Part shown: piece after piece, positions 1 to 14,700 of the stretch
Layout: every line of letters begins with the position of its first letter
Position numbering within the stretch: position 1 is the stretch's first letter
Origin: Arbacia lixula
Taxonomy: Eukaryota > Echinodermata > Echinoidea > Arbacioida > Arbaciidae
NCBI GenBank assembly: GCA_963669155.1
Contig: OZ022591.1
Location: forward strand, 17,571,153 to 17,635,152
Length of the DNA stretch: 64,000 bases
Reading direction: 5' to 3'
Made by a program: the position numbers and the translations under genes
Notes under the pieces: model-generated
What the model saw: only the letters and a program-made list of their open reading frames with translations
Databases searched by the model: none
Told to the model about the DNA's origin: nothing

Positions 1-740
1 TTTTTATTACTGTAAATAATATGTATTCGTTCGCTCATTCATTCTGGAGCATAAACTATCGGCAATAAAGAAGTGTTGCAAAGAGCTATTTGGAAGAGGC
101 AGATGTTAAATGCTGTGCTGACTTTAAAACGACACCGTAGAAATGATAAGGAAGGGATCTCTCCAGAAGCTGTTACTTGAAAGACTAATAAGAAGGGAGG
201 ATAATAAGAGAAAGACAAGGAATAACAATGTTAAATAACATCTAACAGTGAATAGGACTTTACTACGCAGAGTTCAGAACAATAACATAAGATAGAATAA
301 GGTGTAAGTGTCAGCGGCTCGTTATAAGTTGAAGCTAGCTATTGTTATCGCCCAACAGAGCGCACCTATTAGCGACCCTTGGACTGGTCGGTCACCGCAA
401 TTACCGGCCAGTGGCGTTGTCCCTTTTGTCCATTGTCGTTAAACTTGTTACCGCCGGACAATGGGAGCCGCATCAGCGGTCTATTATTGGTTAAGTATCC
501 GGATATGCCGGCCATTAGTATTGGACCATTTATGAGCAGGTTTTCGGTTAGTGCGCGGCACTGACCATAGGGTATTTAAACCCCTAATCACTACAATTTT
601 GTATCACACCTGACGAAGCGTTGCAGCGGCGCACGAAAGTTCGTGATCTTTTTCTATTCCGCTTACCATACATTGCGAGACAAACGATTATCACTAGCCA
701 ATTATCCGCAATGAGTAACATATTTAGTATTTAGTAATAA

Positions 741-802
<62 letters not shown>

Positions 803-956
803 TTACTACGCGAAGCAGCAACAGAAACTGGACGCATTCGGAATAGCATAAGAAATGGTAATGGCACTATTAGTAATAAAGTAGTAATCCTGAAAGGAGT
901 AGGAAGACAGATGAATTGTAATATCTTTCTTTGTTTCTTTGTTCGATTTTCTTCAG
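1..956. other. Non-coding 5' flank / intron of the WAP-antistasin gene
   Basis: I find no supportable exon here. The first recognisable coding exon begins at 957 in phase 1, so this stretch is probably intron of the modular inhibitor gene. The part from about 300 to 720 is more GC-rich than its surroundings, has short hairpins (for example around 435-470), and reads like the remnant of a mobile element. A trinucleotide microsatellite follows at 740-802. Confidence 0.5.
740..802 (+). repeat. (AGT)n microsatellite
   Basis: About 20 near-perfect copies of the trinucleotide AGT. Open frames across it are repeat artefacts. A second AGT array lies at about 25903-25990. Confidence 0.95.
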
Positions 957-1049
957 TGACGTGCCCTGATGTGATGTGCTTCTTGTATTGTGAGCACGGG
1001 TATAAACAAGATAAAGGATGCGATACGTGTGAATGCAATGCCCAAACAG
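957..1049 (+). CDS. Exon 1 (visible): antistasin-like domain
   Basis: The acceptor is TTCTTCAG|TG and the donor CAG|GTATGT, both in phase 1, 93 nt. It encodes [10 protein letters not shown] followed by GCDTCEC, giving all six core cysteines. The loop before GC is one residue shorter (D-K-G-C) than in sister exons (D-x-x-G-C). Confidence 0.85.
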
Positions 1050-2729
1050 GTATGTCATCAGGATGTCCATATTCAAACATTAATCGAAATGAATTATAGT
1101 AGTAGTAATCATCATTTCATTGATTTATTTTTCTCAGCCCCCTGGCAACTATCTTTGCTGACTTTTTGCGTTACCCTTCTTTTAATACTAACCCACGGCC
1201 AATAACGTTGATGTTACATATATTTGTTTCGGTGCGTTACTGCATTTATTTGTTATCATATACAATGCTCTGCAATCCAATCAAAAAGACTACATGTCAA
1301 TAAAAAAATGGCTTTAATCACAGAGAATGAATGATAAATAAGGTGAAAGAATTTCATGTATGCTCAAACTGGTAAAAAAATCATTACGTAAATTTTAGGG
1401 CTAAACTAGACATGAAATCACATCTACACTTCAAACTCTTTTAGAATATTTGAAATATTTGGGGTCATCAGACATTCTGAGAAGCTATTGACGATTGAAG
1501 ATGTTTATTGCAAAGCACACAAAGACGTATTGACGCACGCACATATTTTTAACTTTGACGCACCCGCACGACCTTGTTATTGCATGAACACGGCTCAAAA
1601 TGATATGATCTGATGTATGTAATGTGAGTATAAACAGTAATTCTGTGAAAAAAAACCGGAATCCTGGCGTTGGGTTTTCATTACGCACGGAAAAACGTGC
1701 CAAATTTTGGAAATGCTTGAAATGGCATGAAACAAAAATCAGCTTCTAGTTGATTTTGAGCAAATTTTAAATTTTGCGCACGCGTTAATGCACCAACATT
1801 CTATTACGCACGCTTTTTAAATATTGAAATTTATTGTCTTGTCATTAACTTAATGTCAAATTTCATGAGCTATAATGTAATGACCTGGAAATCTAGGAAT
1901 TAATAGGTTCACATTAATACCCATACTGAACAAAAATTGATAAAACATGGCACATGCATTGTTGAGATATAGATGACACAAAAAAGTGGGGGTCATGGTA
2001 TAGTAATAAACAATTCTAACAAAATTAAGAGGTGATCTGTCAATCATGAGAGACCAATTAATAAAGAAAATTGTAACGAAATTAAGAGGTGATCTGTCAT
2101 TCACGATAGGCCACCTTAATATTGATAAGGGCAAGATACTTATGTCGATGACGATTTAACTCGTTCTTTTTATAGAGATCCACGCCGGAGAGTGCCCGCT
2201 GATTCCAGAGGAGCAGGTCGGCATTTGCATTTCCACCTGTGACCATGATGGCGGCTGTCCAGCCAATCAGAAGTGCTGCTTCAATGGGTGTGGTCGCACC
2301 TGCGTGGAAGCTGTTAGCGCAGGTATGTTCTTCATCTTAATTATCTGCGTTATTTTGTTCGGCCGTGGGTGGCGCGGTTCATCAAACAACATTAAAACAA
2401 AACAAAGGCTTGCGTATATGTACACGTTTTAAAATCGAGTAAATACCTGTGCTTTCGTGTCATTCACAATGTTCAGTTACGTGCAATATATTTCCATGGT
2501 AACCATCAAGCTACAATGAGAAAGTCTAAAATCTACTAACCTTCCGTGAAATAGCCTCGGTTATGGGCAGTGAAGTCTTTTTTTTGTAATGGGAAACATA
2601 CAGATTTGTCTTGCCGACAGGTGACCACATTCAACCGATTGGTTATCAGTAATAGACTAACCTGACTAATATACAAAGATGTAAGAACACTGTGAACATT
2701 AACCTTCTCCTGCCTCTCCCAAGTCCTCT

Positions 2730-2776
<47 letters not shown>

Positions 2777-2779
2777 TCC

Positions 2780-2837
<58 letters not shown>

Positions 2838-5667
2838 ACTCTCTCTCTCTTCGTCTCTCTTTTTCGATCTCGACATTCCGCCCTCCATCCTACTCCTTAT
2901 ACAGTGAATCGGCAGCGCTCGCTCGTTCTATAGAAATCGTGAGCGTTTTATTTTTCGTCTCGCGAAATCTCACGCGCAGATTTTGCTGCACCTAGATTAT
3001 GAAAGAATTCGACATGCTCGCGAGATCTTTTGCTGGTGTCTTCTGTAAGCATACTGATCAGGATTTTTTTAGAATGGGATTGAGATTATATGTTTCTTAA
3101 TAAATATTTTTAGTTCTTTTCGAAATCCGCAAAGGAGTTTTTATGTTATTTGCCTTCAAAAACAGGCCTCATTTTGAAGTATGTAAGCTCTCAGACCTTG
3201 CTGGATCCTGACCCTTCTATGGATTGTACGGCAATGACAGTTACGGCTCTAAAAAGCCAATACTTCAGCGGAGATTCTGATTCCAATATTGTTTGGGCTC
3301 AAAAATAAAACATTTGTGCTATTCGTCTTCAAAGTGACGCGAGATTTCAGAAATCGTACGGACTTCGCAACCGATATATATGTAAGCTCTCAGACTTTGC
3401 TAGATCCTGACCCTTCTACAAATTGGACGGCAGCACCATTTACAGCTCTGGAAAGCCAAGACTCCAGCGGAGAATTTGATACCACTTTTGTTTGGGCTCA
3501 AATATAACACATTTGTGCTGTTCGTCTTCAAAGTGATGCGAATTTTCAGAAATCATACGGACTTCGCAACCGATATTCGTCCGCAGGCAGCAGAAAACAC
3601 GCGATTTTATTTTCAGCTCGGTATTCGTTACCTTCACTTGACCTCTCGAACCGCGAAAAAGGTCTCCCTTTCAAACTGCGATATCTCCATGAATATATCA
3701 TATTTTTGTACACTTTCTTTTGTAACTGTATGTTGGGGGTCGACATTTACCAAGGGTAAAAAAACATTTCATTAAAACATGCAGAAAAATATTGTAAATT
3801 CGAGATAAATATGTGGTTCTAATAAAAATAAGAAAAAATTAAATAAACTCTATAATTATTTCAATGTCAATCGCTTTGAGCCCCTAACATTTAGAGATCA
3901 TCTGAAGCGGAATTTATTGTACTTTATGGAGATACCATTATTTTTCAACCTCCCTCCATAGAAGGGTCAGGATCCAGCAAAACATCAACCATGTTCGAAT
4001 CCAAAATGAGCGAGATATGACGAAGTTGTGAGCGATCCTAACCAGCCAATCATAGTCTGCGACCCATAGATCGCCGGTAGAATGTCGTTTTTATCGTGGA
4101 CTATGATTGGCTGGTTAGGATCGTTCACAACTTTGCCATATCTCGCTCATTTTGGATTTGAACATGGTTGATGTTTTGCTGGATCCTGACCCTTCTATGG
4201 GGGGAGGTTGAAAAATAATGGTATCTCCATAAAGTACAATAAATTCCGCTTCAGATGACTTGTAAATGTTAGGGGCTCAAAAGCGATTGACATTGAAATA
4301 TAGAGTTTATCTTATTTTTTTTTAATTTTATTAGAACCACATATTTATCTCGAATTTGCAATATTTTTCTGCCTGTTTTAATGAAATGTTTTTTCACACT
4401 TGGTAAATGTCGACCTCCAACATACAGTTACAAAAGAAAGCGCACGAAAATATGGTATATTCATGAAGATATCGCAGTTTGAAAAGGAGACGTTTTCCGC
4501 GGTTCGAGAGGTCAAGTGAAGGTCACGACGACCTCGCTGAAAATAAAATAAGCGTATTTTCCGGTGCCTGCCATTTGGCTGTATACCCCCTCCTTCTTCC
4601 CAAACACAGCGGAAATTAAGGATGGCGTCTGCCCACTGGTCGACGCCATGCCAGACAATACGTGGGGGATCTGTTCTGACCTGTGCACGAGTGACCAGGA
4701 CTGTAACGGAACGGCAAAGTGTTGCTCTAACGGCTGCGGCCACGTATGCGTGGCGCCAGATACTGGTAAAATAACTATTCGTATTCTTTTTCTTCTTTAT
4801 CTCATTTTCCTTGTTCCTTTTCCTGTACAATTCCTTAATTTTTCCATGTTTTATATATTTCTTCTACTTCTACTTCTCGACATGGAAACGAACGGCACAA
4901 GATAGATCAAAATGGAAAAAATGATGAGGAGGCTCACATCAGCAGTGGAGAGAAGTGGGCTAGATAGATAAATCGATTTAAATTGTTCTTATTAATTTTA
5001 TCCTTTTTGTTCGACTTATTCTCCTTCATCTTCTGCCTCTTCGACTTCCTCATCTTTTTTTCTTCCATTTCTTATTTCATTCCTTCTTCTTCTTTTTCTT
5101 CTTCTTCTTCTTCCTCCTTCTCCTCCTCCTTGAATCCTTATGATTTTGTACCTTCTGTAGTTATGATCCTCGGACGTTTTTCACGTTCTTTCCGTCTTGT
5201 ATCCTCCTGCAACCACTGCTTGCTCAGATATTTTCATCTTTCCTTCCCTCCTCAGACTCCCCTCATTCCGGCCTTAGCTGTCCCATTGGGACCTTGCCCT
5301 TAGGAGCCTCGGGGATCTGCTCAGAAATGTGCTCCCGAGACAGCGAGTGTGGACAGACTCAGAAGTGCTGCTCGAACGGATGTGGGCACGTGTGTGTCGA
5401 TTCTTTTGACATTCACCGTACGTTACCATGCCATTGTGATGTCATTGTAGGGAGATGGGCGGCTTAAGATAAAAACATATGGATATATAAATGTTTGGAT
5501 AAATAGGTAGACGAATAGATAGCTACATGGTAGACGGATAAATAGGTAGATAAAGATAGATTGATAGGTAAATAGACATACAGATAAGTAGATAGATAGA
5601 TGGAAAGATAAACAGACAGATAGAGAAGTAGCTAAATATATACATAAATTATATAGATGGATGAATG

Positions 5668-5714
<47 letters not shown>

Positions 5715-8700
5715 TACCGCGGTAAGGCGAGTATTGATATGATCTCAGATCTACATGCTACGAAATTTGGGCGACCCGCCCAAACTCAAGCTAAAATGTA
5801 ATAATGTCAGTTACAGTTTTCATATTGTGAGGGAAGGTTTCCGTAATAGTTAGCCTACACAAATTTATTTTTGTGACATGAAAAACGGTTTAAAGTGCCC
5901 TTCTACCATTTTTTATTGACTTAAGTTTTGCCAGGAGAGCTTCAGTCATTTCGAATAGCCGTTAGCAAGAATTCCGTGGTGAATTATATAGTAGATACCG
6001 GATCGTATAACGAGTATCTACGTCGCAATTAAGCCGCAACCTCTCTTCTGCTTTCATTCCCCATCATAACTATGCTGTCCCTGTATAGTTTGGAGGCAAT
6101 TCTTTAACATGACATGTATAAAGATTAGAGTCCTATGAAATCGAAATGGAATGGAACACAAAGCTCCCGAGCCAGATTCTGGGACAACTATTAATACCCT
6201 TTGGCATTAGAGATGACATAATGAAGATGAGTATTGTTTTGCATTTATCTCCTCGTTTTGCATTGTACTCTTTACCAGCTCTCTGCAGTGAAAACGTAGC
6301 CTGTCACCAATTCTGCCCATATGGCCACCAGCTGGACGATTACGGTTGTCCGACGTGCTTGTGCGACACTCCGGCCGGCGTCCATCCTGGAACCTGCCCG
6401 ACGGAGATTCTCCCTGATGGGGTATTAGCCACATGTGCCAATCTGTGTGAAAACGATGATGACTGCGCTGACACGCAGAAGTGTTGTTCCAACGGTTGCG
6501 GACACATATGTGTCGATATGGCAGAGCCAACGGACGCAGGTATTAACTCTCTTCTTCTCATGGGCCCTCTAAATCATACGTCGCAGTTCCCTCCAACTTC
6601 ACCACGACACCTCCACCTCCAAATAACCTATTTATTATTAAAGGGGAAGTTCACCCCGAAATTATTTTGGTTTCAATAAAAATAGACAAATGAAAGAAAC
6701 ATATGAGTGAAGATTTGACGAAAATCGGCCGAAGGAAAAACAAGTTTTGATTTTGTGACGTCACATGCGAGGTGCTCTCCCATATGTTGTGTACATTTTT
6801 TTCGAAAATGTGCATTTTCTCACAAAGATATGCATCCTTTTACTTGTGCATTTGATAAATTGTTAGAAATACGTTTTACACATACCTGTACCATGTTATA
6901 TAACAGTCCATTTGGTTGTCATTCAAATAGTGTATATAAACATGTATATATGATGTAATGTCGATATGACAACATGTAGTGATTATGCGGTATTATGGAT
7001 TGATGATATAACTAAATCATCAGAACACCATACTTCATGAAGTCGTGTTTAAACTTTTTTTTACGAATACATTTCACAGCCTCTTGCCCTGAGATGATGT
7101 GTCTTATATGGTGTGAACACGGCTACAAGACCGATCAGAACGGTTGTGACACGTGTGAATGCAACCAGGAGCCAGGTTCGTGACATAACCTATGTGCATG
7201 GCCGTTTCCATGGGGGGGGGGGGGGGACGGTACCTCCCTCCATAACACTATTTTTTTTTTTCTTTTTTAGAAGGGGAAAAATTATTTTGTTTTGATTTTT
7301 TGTTTGTTTGTCCTTTTTTTTTCTTTTTCTTTTTTCTTTTTCTTTCTTTTTTTTTTTTTTTTTTTTTTTTTGGGGGGGGGGGGGGGGAGGCGGGAGGCGT
7401 CGCCGAGGGGGAGAGGGGGGGGGGGGAGGCGGGTCATAGGTTTATTACATGAAGAAATAAAGAGAAACAGAGAAAGAGGACTATTAAGAACGACAAATGA
7501 AAGAAGAGGGGAAACAGAAAGTCTAAAAAAGGAAACATGACATTTCAACGCGATAATGAATAATTAAAAACAAGTGTCTTATACATTGTACATTTCAGTT
7601 GTTGACTAGTTTGCCTTTGCCCCTATCTATGCCACCAGCAGCACGGCCTGACATTGGAATTGGTAAAATTCCTAGCCTAGTTTGTTACTAAAGTGCATGT
7701 AGTTGAATGCACTTTAGTTAGTAACTAGGCTTAGTAAGGTTTCATGAATATGTCCCAAGTGTTCTAAAATTTTTGACGCTTTTAACAAATGATTAAATGA
7801 GTTAAAGTTGAATCGAGCTAAAATTTCAACAACTTTAAGTCAAAGGATGTTATATTTTTTAAGCACGTTTCGTGACATATCGTCAATCATCATTACCAGG
7901 ATATTAGTCAGTGTTGTCTTCTTATTTAATAATTTGATAACTACAGATGTTACCGTCCAAATTTGCCCAAAGTGAAAATCATATTGAATATACAAAGAAT
8001 CATTACATGAATAACAATTGATGGAATGTCACGAATACTGCTTCTAAAGGAATGACATCCTTTGGGTTTATGATGTGTAAATTTCAAAATGATTCCAATC
8101 GTAATTTTGTTTTCAAGTGTCAACAGTTTCGTCTAATATAATGATATAATCAACCATTTATTGTACCTCGTATCAATGTGTTTATCGGATGTAGCTCTTA
8201 CACCCTGTTCGTCAACAATTCGACCTTCGTGCTGCAAAGAATATTTAAATCTTTATCTAACTCTGAATTATTGGAGAGATTACATAACAAATAAATGTAA
8301 TAAAACGAATAGATAACAAGCATAACACAAGTGACCTCATCATCTGCCATGTAACCATGGTAACTTTGTATTGTCTGATTCGCTCGTTACTGGGTCTGTT
8401 CACACGTTCCTCGGTCTATTCGCACGCTGCTGGATCTGGTCCGTTCACACTTTGCTGTGTCTGCTATTAGCTTCATGTGCCGCAGTTATGTGCAACCGCT
8501 TCTGTCTGTATGGAAACCAGATTGACAAGCGGGGATGTCCGATCTGTGCCTGCCGTGATAAACCGGGTAAGTCCGGATTTGGTCTATCCAACACCGTCTT
8601 AAGAGTATGGATTATCCGACTTGCATCGTTTGGAAAGCTATCAGCGTCATAAATCAATCACAACAATAATCCAATATGACTCGTCAATCATGAGAGATTA

Positions 8701-11700
8701 ACTGATAGATAGATAGGAATAGATTAATAGGAATCGGTACATTCCTAGTACAAAATTTATTCCAATTCCATTTTGTTTATTGCGAAATACTTATTATTTC
8801 CTCTATGAGCAAACAATACACCACATCCCATTTTCAAATACCAATTAAAGTGTCAATAATTTCAGATCCAAATCAACTTTCATTCAATTGGGGATTAAAT
8901 CCGTATTATTGTTTTTCTTAATACTCATACAAAATAAAAAGTACTTCACACATTGTTTTAAACTTTATGTTCTTGATCTCAGTTAATACTTGTAGCATGT
9001 TGGCCTATATCAAACTTGGAATTATCGTTGAGTGGGGAGCATTGGATTTACTAGGAATCACTTGAAGGGGATTTAATTTCTTTTGGAATGGGACTCTGGA
9101 AATGATGTGTTTTCTGTCACCTGCAATGTAAGTGGGTCCTATCATTATCTTTTTGTTATCAATTGATTGCGTAGATTTTTGCGCCAAAGTCACACTCAGC
9201 AGCACGGATTGTCCGAACGGATTTGCAAGGAGCTCCAGCGGCTGTCCCACCACCTGCGTTCCCATTGAAAGAGGTGACTATTCGTGATTAGTCGAAATAA
9301 GTAACTACTCGATACAAGTCAAATGATGCAGACAGAAACGTGGCTATTCGTGACAAGGTGATTACTCGATTGGTCTAGACGGGTGATTAGGATAGATACG
9401 TCTCATCGTTGTCAGGAGGTGACTATATTTTTGATAAGTTCACTAGTCCAGACAGGAGACTTGTTGTGATAAATCAGAAATGTAGACGTCAAGGTTACCT
9501 CGAGATAAGCTGATTCGTCAAGATGGGTGCCTAGTCGAGATAAGCCAAATACTGGTGACTAGTCGAGTCAGGCTAGTCAGGTGCATAGTCGGTATGAATA
9601 ATCTTAAAAAGATAGATTGCCGGATTAGTACGCATACAGGTGACTAGTTGAGACAAGTCGACCAATAAGGGTAGGTGATAAGAAGAGATACTTGGACAGT
9701 CGAGAAGGTGATTAGTTGAGCGTGTTGAATGCATTTATTGAAACAGGTATAGTCATAATAGTTCTCGGAATGACTAGTCAAAATATGTCGAATAAGCGAT
9801 TAGCTATAGGCGACTCGTCGGGTGACGTCGAGTAATTGAGTAAGTGACTTGTTGGGTAGTGAATCTCATCGAGCCCCGATAAATTTACTGATCAATTCAT
9901 ATCAGTCGACTAGTGGCATCAAACAGCAATTCGTAATTTTGACTAATGACGACATAATTGTGACTAATTGGGATTAGTCGATATATCCAGACTAATCGAG
10001 GTGATTAGTACAGGATATCGTATGAACAAAGCTTTTGAGTATGATCTAATACGCCCTGATAAGACATGCTAATATACTCTCTCCTTTGTGTGCACATACA
10101 TAGAAATACGCCCAGGGATATGCCCATCTGTGGTTGTTTCTGACGAAGACGTTGGAACGTGCGCAAATCACTGCGATAATGACAATCAGTGCCCGACCAA
10201 TACGAAGTGCTGTTTTAACGGGTGCGGCTACTCCTGTGTTCCTGATGGCGTACACCGTAAGTCTCCGTCGGCGCCGTCACTGGATAGAAATGCCTTTTGC
10301 AGTAGTCGGATGTGCGACCAGGACCCCGTTGCATAAAACTTACCATTGGTCGTAACTCTGCCATTAATGATAACGGCCAATGAGATTTGAGGTTTGCATA
10401 GAAATTGCTGTTGGTAGCAAAGTTACCATCAATGGTAAGTTTTATGCAACAGGGCCCAAACATATAGGCGTACAAGACAACGCGTGTAAAACACAGATGA
10501 GATCGTGAGAGAGAGAGGGCGAGTGTTTATTTCTGTGTTAGTATGCGAATGCGTGTTTAAACATGTATGTGTTTGTGTGTGTTTGTGTGTGTGTGTTTGT
10601 GTATGTGTGCGTACGAGAGAGAGAGATGGTTAGAGGTGGGAAAGAGTGAAGGAATGATGAACTTAATGGAAAGAGCGAGGCAGGGAGATTTTGCATAAAG
10701 ATATTATTGTTGATAGTTGTCAGTATATTGGAAGACTTAAACATGAAAATCATCACAATCAAGAGAAAGTATGTTGGAAGCAAATGGGAGATGGTTCCAT
10801 CTACCTCTATTGCAGCCTAGGTGCTAGACTGTGAGGTGCGTGAACACAGCCCAGTCTGTTAACAACTATGTCTGGCAACACAGACTATGCCCCAATCCCA
10901 TCCTCAGCTTCAGGAGCTATGACGTCATTAGGGCGTAGTCTGTGTTATCAGGCATAGTTGTGGACAGGTTGTGTCCATGCACCTCACAGCCTAGTACCTA
11001 GGCTACCTCTATTATCGTGTTCCACGCGATCAAGGTTGTACATTTAAGTTCCAATGAAACGTGCTTTCTTCTTCTTTAACTTCCCGATACATTATAGATT
11101 GCCCAGATGTGATGTGCATGCAATACTGCCCTCATGGTTTCAAACGCGACAGGGATGGGTGCTCAATATGCGAATGTAATACGCAATCAGGTAAGCGTCA
11201 AATTATTTTCCCTGTGTGCTCGTTCAAGCATTTTTTTTTTGTTTAAATACTGTGGTAAAGCACTTTAATTCAATTCGTTATTCATTTTACAAACAAAAAT
11301 AAACAATTTTCATGAACGATGAATATGAGGCATCACCAGAAAATCAATGGCTTGTGAGGTGTTATGACCTTTAACATGTGGTTCAATACACATGAAATAT
11401 TATAGTCCATTATTCAAATGATAGACAGCAAGATGAACCAAAGTACACAAATTACATAAAAATACGTACTTAAAAAAAATATATTAAAGAAAAACTTATA
11501 CAAGCAAGCATAAACACAAAACAAAACAAAAAGCAAAAATGATTAGCAGCTAAAACAAAAATCAACAAAGTAAACAATATGTCACTTCAAAGTGTCAAAT
11601 ATAATGGGCCTGTACCTTTATATATGTATACTCCTTCCCACGCCTCGTGGGCAACTCGAATTAAAACAAAATATGTGACTACGCACCATCACCCAAGCAA

Positions 11701-14700
11701 GGTCGGAAAACCTTCGCGCGCTCTAATCATGCCAAGAGTATGAGTGAGTTAACAACTTGGCCTCGAAGGAAAATTACCCTGCGACCTGTCAAAGTTATAG
11801 GCACGATCAAGCTACTTGTTCTTAAGTATGTCGCAGTATCACAGCTATCCACATTCTTGACTTTTCATCATAAAGAGAGTGAGATTGTAAAAATAAATAT
11901 TATTAACTATATTTGTTAAAAACACAACCAAGAAACTTGCTCTTTATAATGAAACACAAAATGTGGCATAGAACACAAACCGCAGGAGAGAGAATATAGC
12001 AGCGAAGTGGTGTTGCCACATGAGCATGTTGTCAAGACAATTGACTCAAACTCACTACAGTGAGAGGCTTAGCGGTCCGATATTGTCTATCGGGCTAGTG
12101 TCGGGCAATCCCTATCGTGGTAATCTAGTGATTATAACCAAGGAAAGTGGTTTGATGATTTCAGGATGCCATTGCCTTATTTCGTAGATGGTTTTGTTTT
12201 ATGATTATGGTATAATCAAAATCAAAGCTGTGCAATGCAAATTCCATCAGTACGACCCTTGGTGGAATGCGACTTGTAAGTGCACACTTATGAATAGATG
12301 AACACATAGATCGTTATAACAAGAATGCATCATTATATCAAGAGAGAAACCTAAAGATAACTAAGTATGAATGTCTGAATTGTTTTTATCGGATAAGTCA
12401 ATTGAAACGGTGCTTTTTCTCCGGGATTTTGAAGCTTGTTTCACAATATATTTTTGACGTTTTTCTAGCCTCTCATTGACAAGATTATTTGTTATTTCAA
12501 ATAACTGGAAAAGCAATTATTGTTAACTTGCATCTTAAACTTGGTTAATTTCATAAGTGAAATAAATCAAAATATTTCGGGAAAAAGAACCTAACATAAT
12601 AAAAAAATGTATATGGTACCTCTTGTGCTGCCCAATAATAGTTATTCACGAGGGGGCGTGTCCTGTGATCGAAGACGGGATGAGCGGGATCTGTGTAGAG
12701 ATGTGCCATCACGATGGCAACTGCTCAGCTAATGAGAAGTGTTGTTCTAACGGCTGTGGGCACGCATGCATTGAAGCTGTCCAGTCAGGTGAGCAGATGT
12801 ATGGATGTTTTGAACAAGATGGTTTATTGTGTAAATTACAAGGTAAAGTTTCACCATGACTCTGTTGTAAGACACTCTATTTAGAAATCAGCAAAATGAT
12901 AATATCTTTTGAAACTATTGACACTAATGGGAGGAAATAAAGTGTGTTTGATTGTAAAGTCTGATCCCATATGTGAATTACGTAATCTTTGTCATGGCAA
13001 TTTTTAAGATTTTCGTTCCTATTTGTCAATCATGTCATGTACAAAATGTAAGCATTTCTTTGTTTTAAATAACGTTTCTTTGTTTACTATCTATGCTGGT
13101 GAAACTTAAAGTAATTAAATTTTCCTTAAAGTTGATATTCATAGAAAATCCAAAAATATAGGGATCCATATATCAATGGAAAGCTGAAAGTGTGTAGAAG
13201 TCAAATTTATTCATCATTTCGCTTATAAAATAACACAAAAGAAATAAAAACAGTTTTTGTAACGCATCTCATAATGCTACGAACCCTGCCGTTTGCCGTC
13301 CGCGAAAAGAGCGATTTATTGTGACGTAAGGTGAATGGGCACGTAAGCCATCTCCAGCCGCTACATTACGTGTTTTATACGTATAGCTCTAGTATATCGT
13401 CCTGACTAAATATACCATTTAAGGATATATTTCACTGTCTTTTAGATTTTTCTTGTTAGTAACATTTGAGTAAGTCTTGCACAAATCTAAGAAAAATAAT
13501 CTCAGCAATAATAAAGTAAGAAAAATGAAAATATTCTGACCTTTATCGGGAGGTTTTACATCGAAATACGAAGTCGAGTCTACTGAATTTAATACGAGCT
13601 GTCGTTCGGAAAAGTTAGTTTTCTTGCACTTGTACGTTTTGTAGAGGTTATGCCATCTAACGACCTTTCAATTAAGGCTTACAGATATCTCAAATAAGGT
13701 TGATAGAAGACTTGAGATAATATAATCTAGATATCAAACACTCTATAGACCCATTTATATTTTTCTCGAAAGATTTGTTGACGTTCAACGTCATACATAC
13801 TGCAATACGATTATGCACGCGCGCGTACGTCATTATAGCCCATGCACATCGCGACTGCATATCGTACGGTATAGCCTTACTGGTGCATTCGCATTCCATG
13901 ATTACAATGCATGCTCGCGATCGCACGCTTACACATGTATGGGTATTGCGCATTTTCCTTTCATCAACTCTCTGCTCATCGTTCGATATTTCTGCTCGCA
14001 AAGGAAAGACAATCAACTGACAACAACTTTTGCATGTATGTACATTGTGAACTATACTTGTGGTCTCTTATTGCGCGAAATATAAACTGGTTTGTCAACA
14101 TGAACGGTATCATAGTACATGTACATGTACATGTCTGCATCGTAGTTTTAATCTTATACAATTTCATCAGGATTGTTGACAGAACAATCGAGTCCTGTTC
14201 TTTTTTCTGTTTCGTCCCGGCCGACCGGTAGCTAGCTCGACTTTAGCGCTACTGCTACGGCTACGCTGAGCTACTGCACGGATCGGGCCCACGGTTATTG
14301 CAAACTCGCGCACTAAGTTTTGGAAAAAAATAAATACCCTCTAAAATCTGGTCTAAATCATTTTAACTACATACCAATTTTCGGTGCTGTTTGGATCAAG
14401 CCTGGCATGATCCTGGTTGCCCCTTGGCCTAGCATCCCCGTAGTTTTCCATTTGTAGATCGAGATCGACATCTTCTTGAAGTTCAGGTTCTGGTTCATGC
14501 CGGTAAGCAATCTCTATAGCGTCTATAACGACACCATTCGTACTCGCAGCTTGAGCCTGAGGAGCGTTTGATTCATCATCAAAATCTCCCACTTCACCTT
14601 CATCGATTTCACTATCTGGTCCACTACTAGAGCTAATACTCTCGTCTTCAAGTTCTTCTTCAAAATTGTCGATTTCAAAATCTAAATCGAGGTCCTACTC

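Noticed and set aside
613-660. Possible hammerhead ribozyme core: CTGACGA followed by GAAA
   Set aside because: The CTGANGA and GAAA boxes are present, but the helix after GAAA can form only about two base pairs before a suitable cleavage triplet, and stem I could not be closed. It may be a decayed mobile-element end.
13540-13680. Possible second exon for the antisense acidic frame
   Set aside because: A 46-codon open stretch with plausible borders exists on the minus strand, but its phase does not match the phase-2 donor at 14375.
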